A DNA stretch of 64,000 bases, taken from positions 372,001 to 436,000 of the forward strand of contig CP124529.1 in the NCBI GenBank assembly GCA_029953615.1, read 5' to 3'. Both the position numbers and the translations under genes were made by a program. Below, one piece after another: positions 20,301-30,801 of the stretch (position 1 is its first letter; every line of letters starts with the position of its first letter). This DNA comes from Pseudomonas putida. GTDB taxonomy: Bacteria; Pseudomonadota; Gammaproteobacteria; Pseudomonadales; Pseudomonadaceae. The notes beneath the pieces were generated by a model. That model was not told where the DNA came from and did no database searches. It worked only from the letters and a program-made list of their open reading frames with translations.

Positions 20301-21473
20301 TCAGCTGCGGCCCGCCGCCTTGTCCCGTGCAAGCCATTCAGCCATGGAAGCATCCTCAAGCGCGTACTCACCGCGATTGGCCTTCCATACCAGCTCCTTG
20401 GCACGCAGGGCATCAAGGGCCTTCTGGACGCTAGTCGTGCTGGCGTTGACTTCCGCCTGGGCCTGCTCCAGCTTACGGTTCACATCCCTCAAGGTTTGCT
20501 CGGTAAATGGCGAAAACGGCTGCCGGCCCAACGTGCACTCGGCCATAACCTCAAGCACCGCCTGTTGCAAGGCTGACAGGTCGTTCCAGGCGCTTTCGTA
20601 GTCACCCCACACGCCCGCCTGATGATTGAGCGCCCCTGTGCGCAGTAATTCACCCAGGTTGCCCGCCTCACCCAGGCCCACGCTCGCTTCGGCCAACAGC
20701 TTGTTGAGCATTTCAGGGCGGCGCCCGACCAACTCGAAAGCGTACACAAGGTCCTCGACCTTGAACTGGTTGCTGGCGGCCAGGCGCCGGTTCCACAAGT
20801 CAGTGATGAACTCGACATACTCACGCCCCAGCAACGGGAATGGCGTGATACTCGCACCATAAAACGGCTGCTTGCTCTTCAGCACCAGATTGGCCAGCTT
20901 GTCGCGACTGGAGCCAGTGAACACCAGACGCAAACCGTCCGGGCGGTCACCACGGTTGAGATGGTCACGCGCGGCTTTCAGCGCGAACATCGCATTCAGG
21001 CCATCTTCGCTGTTGAGGGCATGCTGGGCCTCGTCGATGATCAGTACCACCATCTGCCCCGACACTTGATGCAACACGGCAAGTGCCTGAGCCAAGGTAG
21101 TCCCCTCAGGCAATTGCGGGCGAGTAAAATCCCAGCTGAGGGTACGCAGTAGGTTTATCTTGTCGATACCGGCCTTTTTCGCAGCCTTGGCCAGAGCACC
21201 TTCGAAGCTACCCAGCGCAGCACCGATGGCGCCACTGATGAGTTCTGCCGGCGCGGCGTCGCGGTCCGACCACAGGTCGACGTAAACCGGTAGCCAGCCG
21301 CGCTGTACGCATTCCGGAATGAAGTCGTTGTTGAGGAAGGTGCTCTTGCCCGTACGTCGGGGCGCGGCGAGGAACATGCCCGAGCTGTAATCGACCAGCG
21401 ACTCGCCGGCCAGGTCTTGGCCCAAAGCCTTGGCCAACTGATCACGCCGTAGAAGCGGGCGGATGGGTGACAT
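20301..21473 (-). CDS. AAA/STAND-like ATPase
   Basis: The 390-aa cytosolic protein has an N-terminal P-loop ATPase domain. Walker A is APRRTGKST (residues 37-45, with Ala in place of the first Gly), Walker B is VVLIIDEAQ (Asp147, Glu148), and LRLVFTGSSRDKLA looks like sensor 1 with a downstream Arg. The C-terminal third resembles winged-helix repeats seen in ORC/Cdc6-like bacterial ATPases (LSALQQAVLEVMAE, STTSVQKALDALRAKELVW). ATG 21473 has GAGG 8 nt upstream. It heads a two-gene unit with the exported S8 peptidase and is divergent from a secretin-domain gene. The role is unknown. Confidence 0.87.
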   Translation of the reverse strand: MSPIRPLLRRDQLAKALGQDLAGESLVDYSSGMFLAAPRRTGKSTFLNNDFIPECVQRGWLPVYVDLWSDRDAAPAELISGAIGAALGSFEGALAKAAKKAGIDKINLLRTLSWDFTRPQLPEGTTLAQALAVLHQVSGQMVVLIIDEAQHALNSEDGLNAMFALKAARDHLNRGDRPDGLRLVFTGSSRDKLANLVLKSKQPFYGASITPFPLLGREYVEFITDLWNRRLAASNQFKVEDLVYAFELVGRRPEMLNKLLAEASVGLGEAGNLGELLRTGALNHQAGVWGDYESAWNDLSALQQAVLEVMAECTLGRQPFSPFTEQTLRDVNRKLEQAQAEVNASTTSVQKALDALRAKELVWKANRGEYALEDASMAEWLARDKAAGRS

Positions 21474-21487
21474 GCAATTACCCTCAA

Positions 21488-21525
21488 TTATCTTGAATGG
21501 CTATAATTTATAGCCTACAAGATAA
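21488..21525. promoter_or_regulatory. 38-bp dyad between divergent ATPase and secretin-domain genes
   Basis: Nested inverted arms TTATCTTG (21488-21495)/CAAGATAA (21518-21525) and GGCTATAA (21499-21506)/TTATAGCC (21508-21515) make a near-symmetric AT-rich palindrome. It contains TATAAT (21502-21507) on the plus strand and TATAAA on the other, so divergent promoters probably overlap an operator. It lies 15 nt upstream of the ATPase ATG. Confidence 0.6.
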
Positions 21526-21630
21526 AAGCCGATAAATCACCCACTCAGCCACATCATGGACGTGATCCAGATCCAGCAGCCAGCCGCTAAATTTGCCATC
21601 ATGTCGATTCCACCTGCGGAGATCATGGAC

Positions 21631-22365
21631 ATGCCGCTACGCCCCCTGTTTGCCGCCCTGCTACTGGCGGCCAGCCTCACCGCCCAGGCCGCCACCGAGG
21701 TGCTGCCACTACAACACCGCAGCAGCGCCGAACTGCTGCCCGCCGCCCAGGCGTTCATCGGCAACGACGGCACGGTCAGCGCCTTCGAGAACAAGCTGAT
21801 TGTCAATGCCAGCCCCGAGCGCATCGACGACCTGCGCACCTTGCTGCAACAGCTGGACACCGCACCCAAGCGCCTGCTGATCAGCGTCGACAACAATGAC
21901 AGCAACTTCCAGGACAACCGTGGCAGCGCACGTGTCATCCACTACGGCACCAGCAACCGTGACGGTGGCATGCAACAGGTGCAGGCCAGCGAAGGCCAGC
22001 CGGCGCTGATCCAGGTTGGCCAGAGCATCCCGATCACCAGCACCAGCACCGACGGCTACGGGCGCATCCAGAGCAACACCGAATACCGCAACGTGACCCA
22101 GGGTTTCTACGTTACGCCAAGCCTGAGCGGCGATACGGTTCGTCTGCAAATAAGCACCAATAATGACCGCATCAGCCAGGAACGTGCAGATGTAGTGAAA
22201 GTGCAAAGCACCGACACGACAATCACCGGCAAGCTCGGAGAATGGATCACCCTGGCAGGCTACAACCAGCAGAGCCAAGCCGACCGTAGCGCGTCAAGCC
22301 ACAGTTACAGCACCCAACGGGGTGAAAACATGACTTTGCGGGTCAAAGTCGACCTTCTCGACTGA
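21631..22365 (+). CDS. secretin N-domain (NolW-like) exported protein
   Basis: The 244-aa product has a signal peptide (MPLRPLFAALLLAASLTAQA). It continues into an N1/NolW-like beta-alpha module (VLPLQHRSSAELLPAAQAFI, LIVNASPERIDDLRTLLQQL) as in the periplasmic domains of secretins. The secretin pore is absent: the rest is a beta-rich region with TEYRNVTQGFYVTPSLSGDT, which resembles only the start of a secretin domain. It may be a stand-alone periplasmic or outer-membrane accessory protein. I chose ATG 21631 because GGAG lies 9 nt upstream; ATG 21625 is too close. Confidence 0.82.
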   Translation: MPLRPLFAALLLAASLTAQAATEVLPLQHRSSAELLPAAQAFIGNDGTVSAFENKLIVNASPERIDDLRTLLQQLDTAPKRLLISVDNNDSNFQDNRGSARVIHYGTSNRDGGMQQVQASEGQPALIQVGQSIPITSTSTDGYGRIQSNTEYRNVTQGFYVTPSLSGDTVRLQISTNNDRISQERADVVKVQSTDTTITGKLGEWITLAGYNQQSQADRSASSHSYSTQRGENMTLRVKVDLLD

Positions 22366-22375
22366 TCCCAGGCAA

Positions 22376-22402
22376 TTCAAGGCTTCGACCAAAGGCCTTG
22401 AA
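22376..22402 (+). terminator. hairpin after the secretin-domain gene
   Basis: A perfect 8-bp stem TTCAAGGC/GCCTTGAA with an 11-nt loop begins 10 nt after the stop. It lacks a U-run, so it is only a possible terminator. Confidence 0.4.
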
Positions 22403-22464
22403 ACTGACTGCCAAGTCGCATTAGACCAAAGATGTAGTAAGTGAAAAAAACCACTACAAAACAT

Positions 22465-22494
22465 TTGACAGGGTCTTTTTCCCAAGGGCATGAT
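22465..22494 (+). promoter_or_regulatory. candidate sigma-70 promoter for aceA
   Basis: A consensus -35 TTGACA (22465-22470) is followed after 18 nt by CATGAT (22489-22494, four of six to TATAAT). It would give a leader of about 350 nt before aceA. The rest of the 489-nt gap (22366-22854) has only short unsupported open frames and no repeat. Confidence 0.4.
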
Positions 22495-22854
22495 GGCCTC
22501 GCTCCCGCTAATCAGGGGCCCTGGCAAGGGCCTTCGAGGCGCGCTCCCCCCACCCCTGGAGGCGTCTCGTGTCTATACGGCCCACAAGGCGGTTCGACGG
22601 GATTGCGACTGCAACGAAGAAGTTGTCCCGAGGGACGGAAGCGCATCACCGCAGTACTGGCAATCGCGTAGCACCGCAGCAAGGCAACCACGAGCCGACC
22701 TGCCGGAGCACCCTTTCGCCTGGCCTGCACCCCCTTCCCCTTCGAGCCTTCGCGTTCGCCGCCGCACTCCTGCGAACAGGACAGCCGCCAGCTCCTGATC
22801 TGCTCCGAGCATCAGCACAATTACCCCAAGATCGATGCGACGAGGTTTATTTCC

Positions 22855-24180
<1,326 letters not shown>

Positions 24181-24200
24181 TAGTGGGTTGCGGTTGAAGG

Positions 24201-24239
24201 AAGGCCCGGGGCTTGTGAAAGCCCCGGGCCTTTGTTTTT
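24201..24239 (+). terminator. rho-independent terminator of aceA
   Basis: A 13-bp GC-rich stem (24201-24213 with 24220-24232: AAGGCCCGGGGCT/AGCCCCGGGCCTT) and loop of 6 nt is followed by TTTGTTTTTG. It starts 20 nt after the aceA stop. Confidence 0.93.
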
Positions 24240-24244
24240 GTCCG

Positions 24245-24401
24245 TACCGGCCCTTTCGCGGGTAAACCCGCTCCCACAGGGACTGCGCTGGCTTCGAGTT
24301 GCCGCCGTACCTGTGGGAGCGGGCGTGCCCGCGAAACAGGCGACGCGGTGGATGGCACCGGCGCTGCCGGTGTTCGCGGGCGTGCCCGCTCCCACAGGTA
24401 C
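24245..24401. repeat. REP pair plus a third single REP
   Basis: An inverted pair (24245-24282 and 24308-24341, core CGCTCCCACAGG) is followed by a single REP at 24367-24401 in the orientation of the left arm. It is downstream of the aceA terminator. Confidence 0.87.
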
Positions 24402-24504
24402 TGTGCAGGCCTTGGGGGTTGCGGGTGGATCGGGGATAACTTTCAGCATGACTCGCTCCTTTCTTTCCTGTTTGGCCGCCATCCGCCCGCTGTCAAACGG
24501 TTGG

Positions 24505-24589
24505 GTGGCAGCTATGCGCGGGTTGACAGACCGGTGGAAAGAAAAGAAAGACCGGCGCACGCAAGCGTGCCCACACGCATAGCTACCAC
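24505..24589. repeat. 85-bp element bounded by 14-bp inverted repeats
   Basis: GTGGCAGCTATGCG (24505-24518) is mirrored with one mismatch by CGCATAGCTACCAC (24576-24589). Inside lies a purine-rich stretch with a repeated AAAGAAAAGAAAGACCGG-type motif. It resembles a small non-coding mobile or repeat unit. The remaining 24402-24800 holds no supported gene. Confidence 0.45.
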
Positions 24590-24800
24590 AGGGAAGGGGT
24601 TAAATCCGACATGTCAGGTGTTCTGCGCCCGATTGCGTCAGGGCGGCGAGGTGTCCAGTTTGATTTTTCTGGTGTTGCGGAGATCGAGCGCCGCATACCT
24701 TTCGCCGCCCCCATGGCAGCCCTCACACAATCCAAAGGCATCACCAACAAACCCCATAATCAGGTCTATGCTTGTGGCAGCCCAGCCGCAAGGACCGCCC

Positions 24801-25463
24801 ATGCCCCGTCCAAGCCACCTGACCACAATCGCCCTGGTCGCCGCCGCCCTCTATCTATATGCACTGGCCAGCGACAACACCCTGCTCGCCCTGCTGGCCA
24901 AACCGATCCCGGTACTGGCCCTGATCGCCTGGCTGCGTAGCGCTCCCGCCACACCTTATCGCCGCTGGATCACCCTCGGCCTGGCCTTCTCGGTACTCGG
25001 TGACATCCTGCTGGCCATCCCCGCCGACCTGTTCGTGTTCGGCCTGGTCGCATTCCTTTGTGCCCACCTGGCCTACCTGCGCGCCTACTGCGGCCAAACC
25101 TTGCGCCCCGCCCTGCCCGCATTCCTGCTCAGCGCCCTCACCGGCATCACCCTGTTCGGCGTACTCGCCAGCCACGGCCTCGGCCCATTGCTGATCCCGG
25201 TCGCAGTGTACGCCCTGGCCATCAGCGCCATGCTCTGGCGCGCACTGGCCTGCGGCGGGCTCGCAGCGCTTGGCGCCTGCCTGTTCGTGCTCTCCGACAG
25301 CCTGATCGGTATCGACCGCTTCGTCAGCCCGTTCCCCGCCGCGCCTTACCTGATTATCCTCACCTACTGGCCAGGCCAGTGGGCGATCGCTTCATCAGCC
25401 AGTCGGCGCTCAATCGGTAAAGTATTGACCCAGAGCGGGGCAAGCGGTGTCGGATGCTGCTAG
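24801..25463 (+). CDS. YhhN family membrane protein (lysoplasmalogenase-like)
   Basis: The 220-aa product is very hydrophobic, with about seven to eight membrane helices. The YhhN/TMEM86 pattern is visible: LLAKPIPVLALIAW, GLAFSVLGDILLAIPADLF with the conserved Asp, FLCAHLAYLRAYC, and LFVLSDSLIGIDRF. Animal TMEM86B hydrolyses lysoplasmalogens; the bacterial role is unclear. AAGGA lies 6 nt before ATG 24801. The last 25 residues (from about SSASRRS) are unlike the usual ending, but no frameshift is evident. Confidence 0.85.
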   Translation: MPRPSHLTTIALVAAALYLYALASDNTLLALLAKPIPVLALIAWLRSAPATPYRRWITLGLAFSVLGDILLAIPADLFVFGLVAFLCAHLAYLRAYCGQTLRPALPAFLLSALTGITLFGVLASHGLGPLLIPVAVYALAISAMLWRALACGGLAALGACLFVLSDSLIGIDRFVSPFPAAPYLIILTYWPGQWAIASSASRRSIGKVLTQSGASGVGCC

Positions 25464-25706
25464 AACAGGCGTTTTTCGCATTTGCAAGTAGAGGGGATCG
25501 CCAGATGAACTTTACAAGGCGCAGAACAGCCCAATTACAGGACACCAGATCAAATGATATTAATTATCATTTCGAAACTTGCAATTCGTTACCCGGCGCA
25601 AGAAACATAATTAACAAAACCGCACGCAATGCCCGAATCTCAAGGCTTTCAGCCAGTTACAAGCGGATTTTGTACTTAATCCTACGAATAAATTTGCGAC
25701 AGAAAT

Positions 25707-25735
25707 TTTACTTGCACGGGGTTTACCCATAAAAT
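25707..25735 (+). promoter_or_regulatory. candidate promoter of the nuo operon
   Basis: TTTACT (25707-25712) and TAAAAT (25730-25735) are spaced by 17 nt, in an AT-rich part of the 383-nt gap before nuoA. The gap holds no supported gene; a 92-codon frame at 25454-25732 overlaps the YhhN gene and looks like chance. Confidence 0.4.
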
Positions 25736-25846
25736 CAGCGCGATTGATTCAGCTGCGACATTTGGTCACTGCATGTGCGACACCAGGTCGCCGCTCTACA
25801 CTTATTTCAGACTGCAGAGCTGGGTCTCTGTATAAGGATCTCTAGC

Positions 25847-26260
25847 ATGTCCGATTCGGCAGGACTCATCGCCCACAACTGGGGCTTTGCCATCTTCCTC
25901 CTGGGTGTCGTCGGCCTGTGCGCCTTCATGCTCGGCCTGTCCAGCCTGCTCGGTAGCAAGGCCTGGGGCCGCGCCAAGAACGAACCCTTCGAATCCGGCA
26001 TGCTGCCCGTCGGCAGCGCCCGCCTGCGCCTGTCCGCCAAATTCTATCTGGTCGCGATGCTGTTCGTGATCTTCGATATCGAAGCCCTCTTTCTCTTTGC
26101 ATGGTCTGTGTCCGTCCGCGAAAGCGGCTGGACCGGATTCGTCGAAGCACTCGTTTTCATAGCAATTCTGTTGGCTGGTCTTGTCTACCTATGGCGCGTC
26201 GGGGCACTTGATTGGGCTCCCGAAGGTCGCCGCAAGCGGCAAGCGAAGCTGAAACAATGA
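25847..26260 (+). CDS. nuoA: NADH-quinone oxidoreductase subunit A
   Basis: NuoA is a small membrane-arm subunit of respiratory complex I near the quinone chamber. The 137-aa product has three membrane helices and the conserved loop KNEPFESG region ([20 protein letters not shown], residues about 44-63) and [17 protein letters not shown] 25847 has AAGGA 8 nt upstream; in-frame upstream codons lack support. It starts the nuoA-N operon, with nuoB 9 nt downstream. Confidence 0.96.
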   Translation: MSDSAGLIAHNWGFAIFLLGVVGLCAFMLGLSSLLGSKAWGRAKNEPFESGMLPVGSARLRLSAKFYLVAMLFVIFDIEALFLFAWSVSVRESGWTGFVEALVFIAILLAGLVYLWRVGALDWAPEGRRKRQAKLKQ

Positions 26261-26269
26261 GGCTTTGGC

Positions 26270-26947
26270 ATGCAATACAATCTCACCAGAATCGATCCGG
26301 ATGCGCCCAACGAGCAGTACCCGGTCGGTGAACGGGAAACCGTCACCGATCAACTGCTGGAGGACCAGGTCCACAAGAACATCTTCATGGGCAAGCTTGA
26401 AGATGTGCTGCGTGGCGCGGTCAACTGGGGTCGCAAGAACTCCCTCTGGCCGTACAACTTCGGCCTGTCCTGCTGCTACGTGGAAATGACCACGGCCTTC
26501 ACGGCACCCCACGACATCGCCCGCTTCGGCGCCGAAGTCATCCGGGCCTCGCCGCGTCAGGCCGACTTCATGGTCATCGCCGGTACCTGCTTCGTCAAAA
26601 TGGCGCCGATCATCCAGCGCCTTTACGAGCAGATGCTCGAGCCTAAATGGGTTATCTCCATGGGTTCGTGCGCCAACTCCGGCGGCATGTACGACATCTA
26701 CTCGGTCGTTCAGGGGGTCGACAAGTTCCTCCCCGTGGACGTCTATGTGCCCGGCTGCCCGCCGCGCCCTGAGGCTTTCCTGCAAGGCTTGATGCTGCTG
26801 CAGGAGTCGATCGGCCAAGAACGACGCCCGCTTTCCTGGGTTGTTGGTGATCAAGGCATCTACCGTGCCGAGATGCCAGCCCAGAAGGACCTGCGTCGTG
26901 AGCAGCGCATCGCCGTAACCAACCTGCGCAGCCCCGACGAAGTCTGA
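26270..26947 (+). CDS. nuoB: NADH-quinone oxidoreductase subunit B
   Basis: NuoB carries the N2 [4Fe-4S] cluster that reduces quinone. The 225-aa product has the ligands in [10 protein letters not shown] (CC pair), GTCFVKM..., [11 protein letters not shown] and [10 protein letters not shown]. It is in the peripheral arm, in contact with NuoCD and NuoI. A 78-nt gap separates it from nuoCD. Confidence 0.98.
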   Translation: MQYNLTRIDPDAPNEQYPVGERETVTDQLLEDQVHKNIFMGKLEDVLRGAVNWGRKNSLWPYNFGLSCCYVEMTTAFTAPHDIARFGAEVIRASPRQADFMVIAGTCFVKMAPIIQRLYEQMLEPKWVISMGSCANSGGMYDIYSVVQGVDKFLPVDVYVPGCPPRPEAFLQGLMLLQESIGQERRPLSWVVGDQGIYRAEMPAQKDLRREQRIAVTNLRSPDEV

Positions 26948-27007
26948 TCCAGCGACCTGCCGCCCGCTCCCCTGGAGCCGGCGGCCTGGCTTCATTCTTA
27001 ACGTTGA

Positions 27008-28807
<1,800 letters not shown>

Positions 28808-28809
28808 GC

Positions 28810-29307
28810 ATGAACAGCACGCTTATCCAGACAGACCGTTTCGCCCTGAGCGAAACCGAGCGCTCGGCCATCGAGCACGAAATGCATCACTACGAGGACC
28901 CGCGCGCGGCGTCCATCGAAGCCCTGAAGATCGTCCAGAAGGAACGTGGCTGGGTGCCGGACGGCGCCATCCACGCCATCGGCGAAGTGCTGGGCATCCC
29001 GGCCAGCGACGTCGAAGGTGTCGCCACCTTCTACAGCCAGATCTTCCGTCAGCCGGTCGGCCGCCACATCATCCGCGTGTGCGACAGCATGGTCTGCTAC
29101 ATCGGCGGCCATGAGTCGGTGGTCAGCCAGATCCAGAGCGAGCTGGGCATCGGCCTCGGCCAGACCACCGCCGACGGCCGTTTCACCCTGCTGCCGGTGT
29201 GCTGCCTGGGCAACTGCGACAAGGCCCCGGCGCTGATGATCGACGACGACACCTTCGGTGACGTGCAGCCGGCTGGCGTTTCCAAACTGCTGGAGGGTTA
29301 CGTATGA
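28810..29307 (+). CDS. nuoE: NADH-quinone oxidoreductase subunit E
   Basis: NuoE holds the N1a [2Fe-2S] cluster of the NADH-dehydrogenase module. The 165-aa product has the ligands in [12 protein letters not shown] and [13 protein letters not shown]. The stop overlaps the nuoF start (ATGA at 29304-29307), showing translational coupling. Confidence 0.97.
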   Translation: MNSTLIQTDRFALSETERSAIEHEMHHYEDPRAASIEALKIVQKERGWVPDGAIHAIGEVLGIPASDVEGVATFYSQIFRQPVGRHIIRVCDSMVCYIGGHESVVSQIQSELGIGLGQTTADGRFTLLPVCCLGNCDKAPALMIDDDTFGDVQPAGVSKLLEGYV

Positions 29308-30668
29308 CCATTACTTCCTTCGGCCCGGCCAACCGCATCGCGCGCACGGCCGAAACCCACCCGCTGACCTGGCGCCTGCGTGACGACGGCGAGCCGGTCT
29401 GGCTGGCCGAGTACGAGTCGAAGAACGGCTACGCTGCTGCGCGCAAGGCATTGGCGCAGATGTCCGCCGACGATATCGTGCAAAGCGTCAAGGACTCCGG
29501 CCTCAAGGGCCGTGGTGGTGCAGGCTTCCCCACCGGCGTGAAGTGGGGCCTGATGCCCAAAGACGAATCCATGAACATCCGCTACCTGCTGTGCAACGCG
29601 GACGAAATGGAGCCGAACACCTGGAAGGACCGCATGCTGATGGAGCAACAGCCCCATCTGCTGGTCGAGGGCATGCTGATCAGTGCCCGCGCCCTGAAGG
29701 CCTACCGTGGCTACATCTTCCTGCGTGGCGAATACACCACCGCAGCGAAAAACCTCAACCGCGCCATCGAGGAAGCCAAGGCCGCCGGCCTGCTGGGCAA
29801 GAACATCCTCGGCAGCGGCTTCGATTTCGAGCTGTTCGTGCACACCGGTGCCGGCCGCTACATCTGCGGTGAAGAAACCGCGCTGATCAACTCGCTGGAA
29901 GGCCGCCGCGCCAACCCGCGCTCGAAGCCGCCCTTCCCTGCCGCCGTGGGCGTGTGGGGCAAGCCGACCTGCGTGAACAACGTCGAAACCCTGTGCAACG
30001 TCCCGGCCATCGTCGCCAATGGCAACGACTGGTACAAGTCGCTGGCCCGTGAAGGCAGCGAGGACCATGGCACCAAGCTGATGGGCTTCTCCGGCAAGGT
30101 GAAGAACCCGGGCCTGTGGGAACTGCCGTTCGGCGTCACCGCCCGCGAACTGTTCGAAGACTACGCCGGCGGCATGCGCGACGGCTTCAAGCTCAAGTGC
30201 TGGCAGCCAGGCGGCGCCGGTACCGGCTTCCTGCTGCCCGAGCACCTCGACGCACAGATGTACGCCGGCGGCATCGCCAAGGTCGGCACCCGTATGGGTA
30301 CTGGCCTGGCCATGGCGGTCGACGACAGCATCAACATGGTTTCGCTGCTGCGCAACATGGAAGAGTTCTTCGCCCGCGAGTCGTGCGGCTGGTGCACCCC
30401 ATGCCGTGACGGCCTGCCGTGGAGCGTGAAGATGCTGCGCGCACTGGAAAAAGGCCAGGGTCGCGCCGAAGACATCGAGACGCTGCTCGGGCTGGTCAAC
30501 TTCCTCGGCCCTGGCCGTACCTTCTGTGCTCACGCACCGGGTGCCGTCGAGCCGCTGGGCAGTGCCATCAAATACTTCCGGTCCGAGTTCGAGGCCGGTG
30601 TCGCGCCAGCGTCTGCTGGTGACACCCTGCGCCCCAATTTGGCGAAGCCGATCGTGGTCGGCGCATAA
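29304..30668 (+). CDS. nuoF: NADH-quinone oxidoreductase subunit F
   Basis: NuoF binds NADH, FMN and the N3 [4Fe-4S] cluster. The 454-aa product has the NADH-binding [17 protein letters not shown] (about 67-83), FMN-binding [19 protein letters not shown] and cluster ligands [12 protein letters not shown] plus a later Cys ([11 protein letters not shown]). It overlaps nuoE by 4 nt and is followed by a 133-nt gap before nuoG. Confidence 0.98.
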   Translation: MTITSFGPANRIARTAETHPLTWRLRDDGEPVWLAEYESKNGYAAARKALAQMSADDIVQSVKDSGLKGRGGAGFPTGVKWGLMPKDESMNIRYLLCNADEMEPNTWKDRMLMEQQPHLLVEGMLISARALKAYRGYIFLRGEYTTAAKNLNRAIEEAKAAGLLGKNILGSGFDFELFVHTGAGRYICGEETALINSLEGRRANPRSKPPFPAAVGVWGKPTCVNNVETLCNVPAIVANGNDWYKSLAREGSEDHGTKLMGFSGKVKNPGLWELPFGVTARELFEDYAGGMRDGFKLKCWQPGGAGTGFLLPEHLDAQMYAGGIAKVGTRMGTGLAMAVDDSINMVSLLRNMEEFFARESCGWCTPCRDGLPWSVKMLRALEKGQGRAEDIETLLGLVNFLGPGRTFCAHAPGAVEPLGSAIKYFRSEFEAGVAPASAGDTLRPNLAKPIVVGA

Positions 30669-30766
30669 CAAGATGATGAAGGCGGGTGGTCCGTGCCACT
30701 CGCCAGCTTGCCGGCAGGCCCGAGCGATCGAGGCGTGTCGCAAGCTCACCGATTTCCATTAGCCAC

Positions 30767-30782
30767 GCCCGCTCACGCGGGC
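30767..30782 (+). promoter_or_regulatory. small hairpin in the nuoF-nuoG gap
   Basis: GCCCGC and GCGGGC form a 6-bp stem with loop TCAC, 19 nt before the nuoG ATG. This 133-nt gap is the longest in the operon; the hairpin may affect nuoG translation or be an RNA-processing signal. Confidence 0.3.
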
Positions 30783-30801
30783 CAACGAAGAACTTTGAAC
30801 A

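Noticed and set aside
18537..21473. IetAS anti-phage system
   Set aside because: The ATPase plus S8 peptidase combination is reminiscent, but the peptidase has a clear signal peptide, and no defence genes are near. I kept it only as a hypothesis to test.
22490..22798. Short plus-strand frames in the aceA leader
   Set aside because: No ribosome binding site and Pro/Arg-rich composition typical of chance frames in GC-rich DNA.
25454..25732. 92-codon open frame before nuoA
   Set aside because: It overlaps the end of the YhhN gene and then crosses the AT-rich nuo promoter region, with unbiased codon use and no convincing protein pattern.
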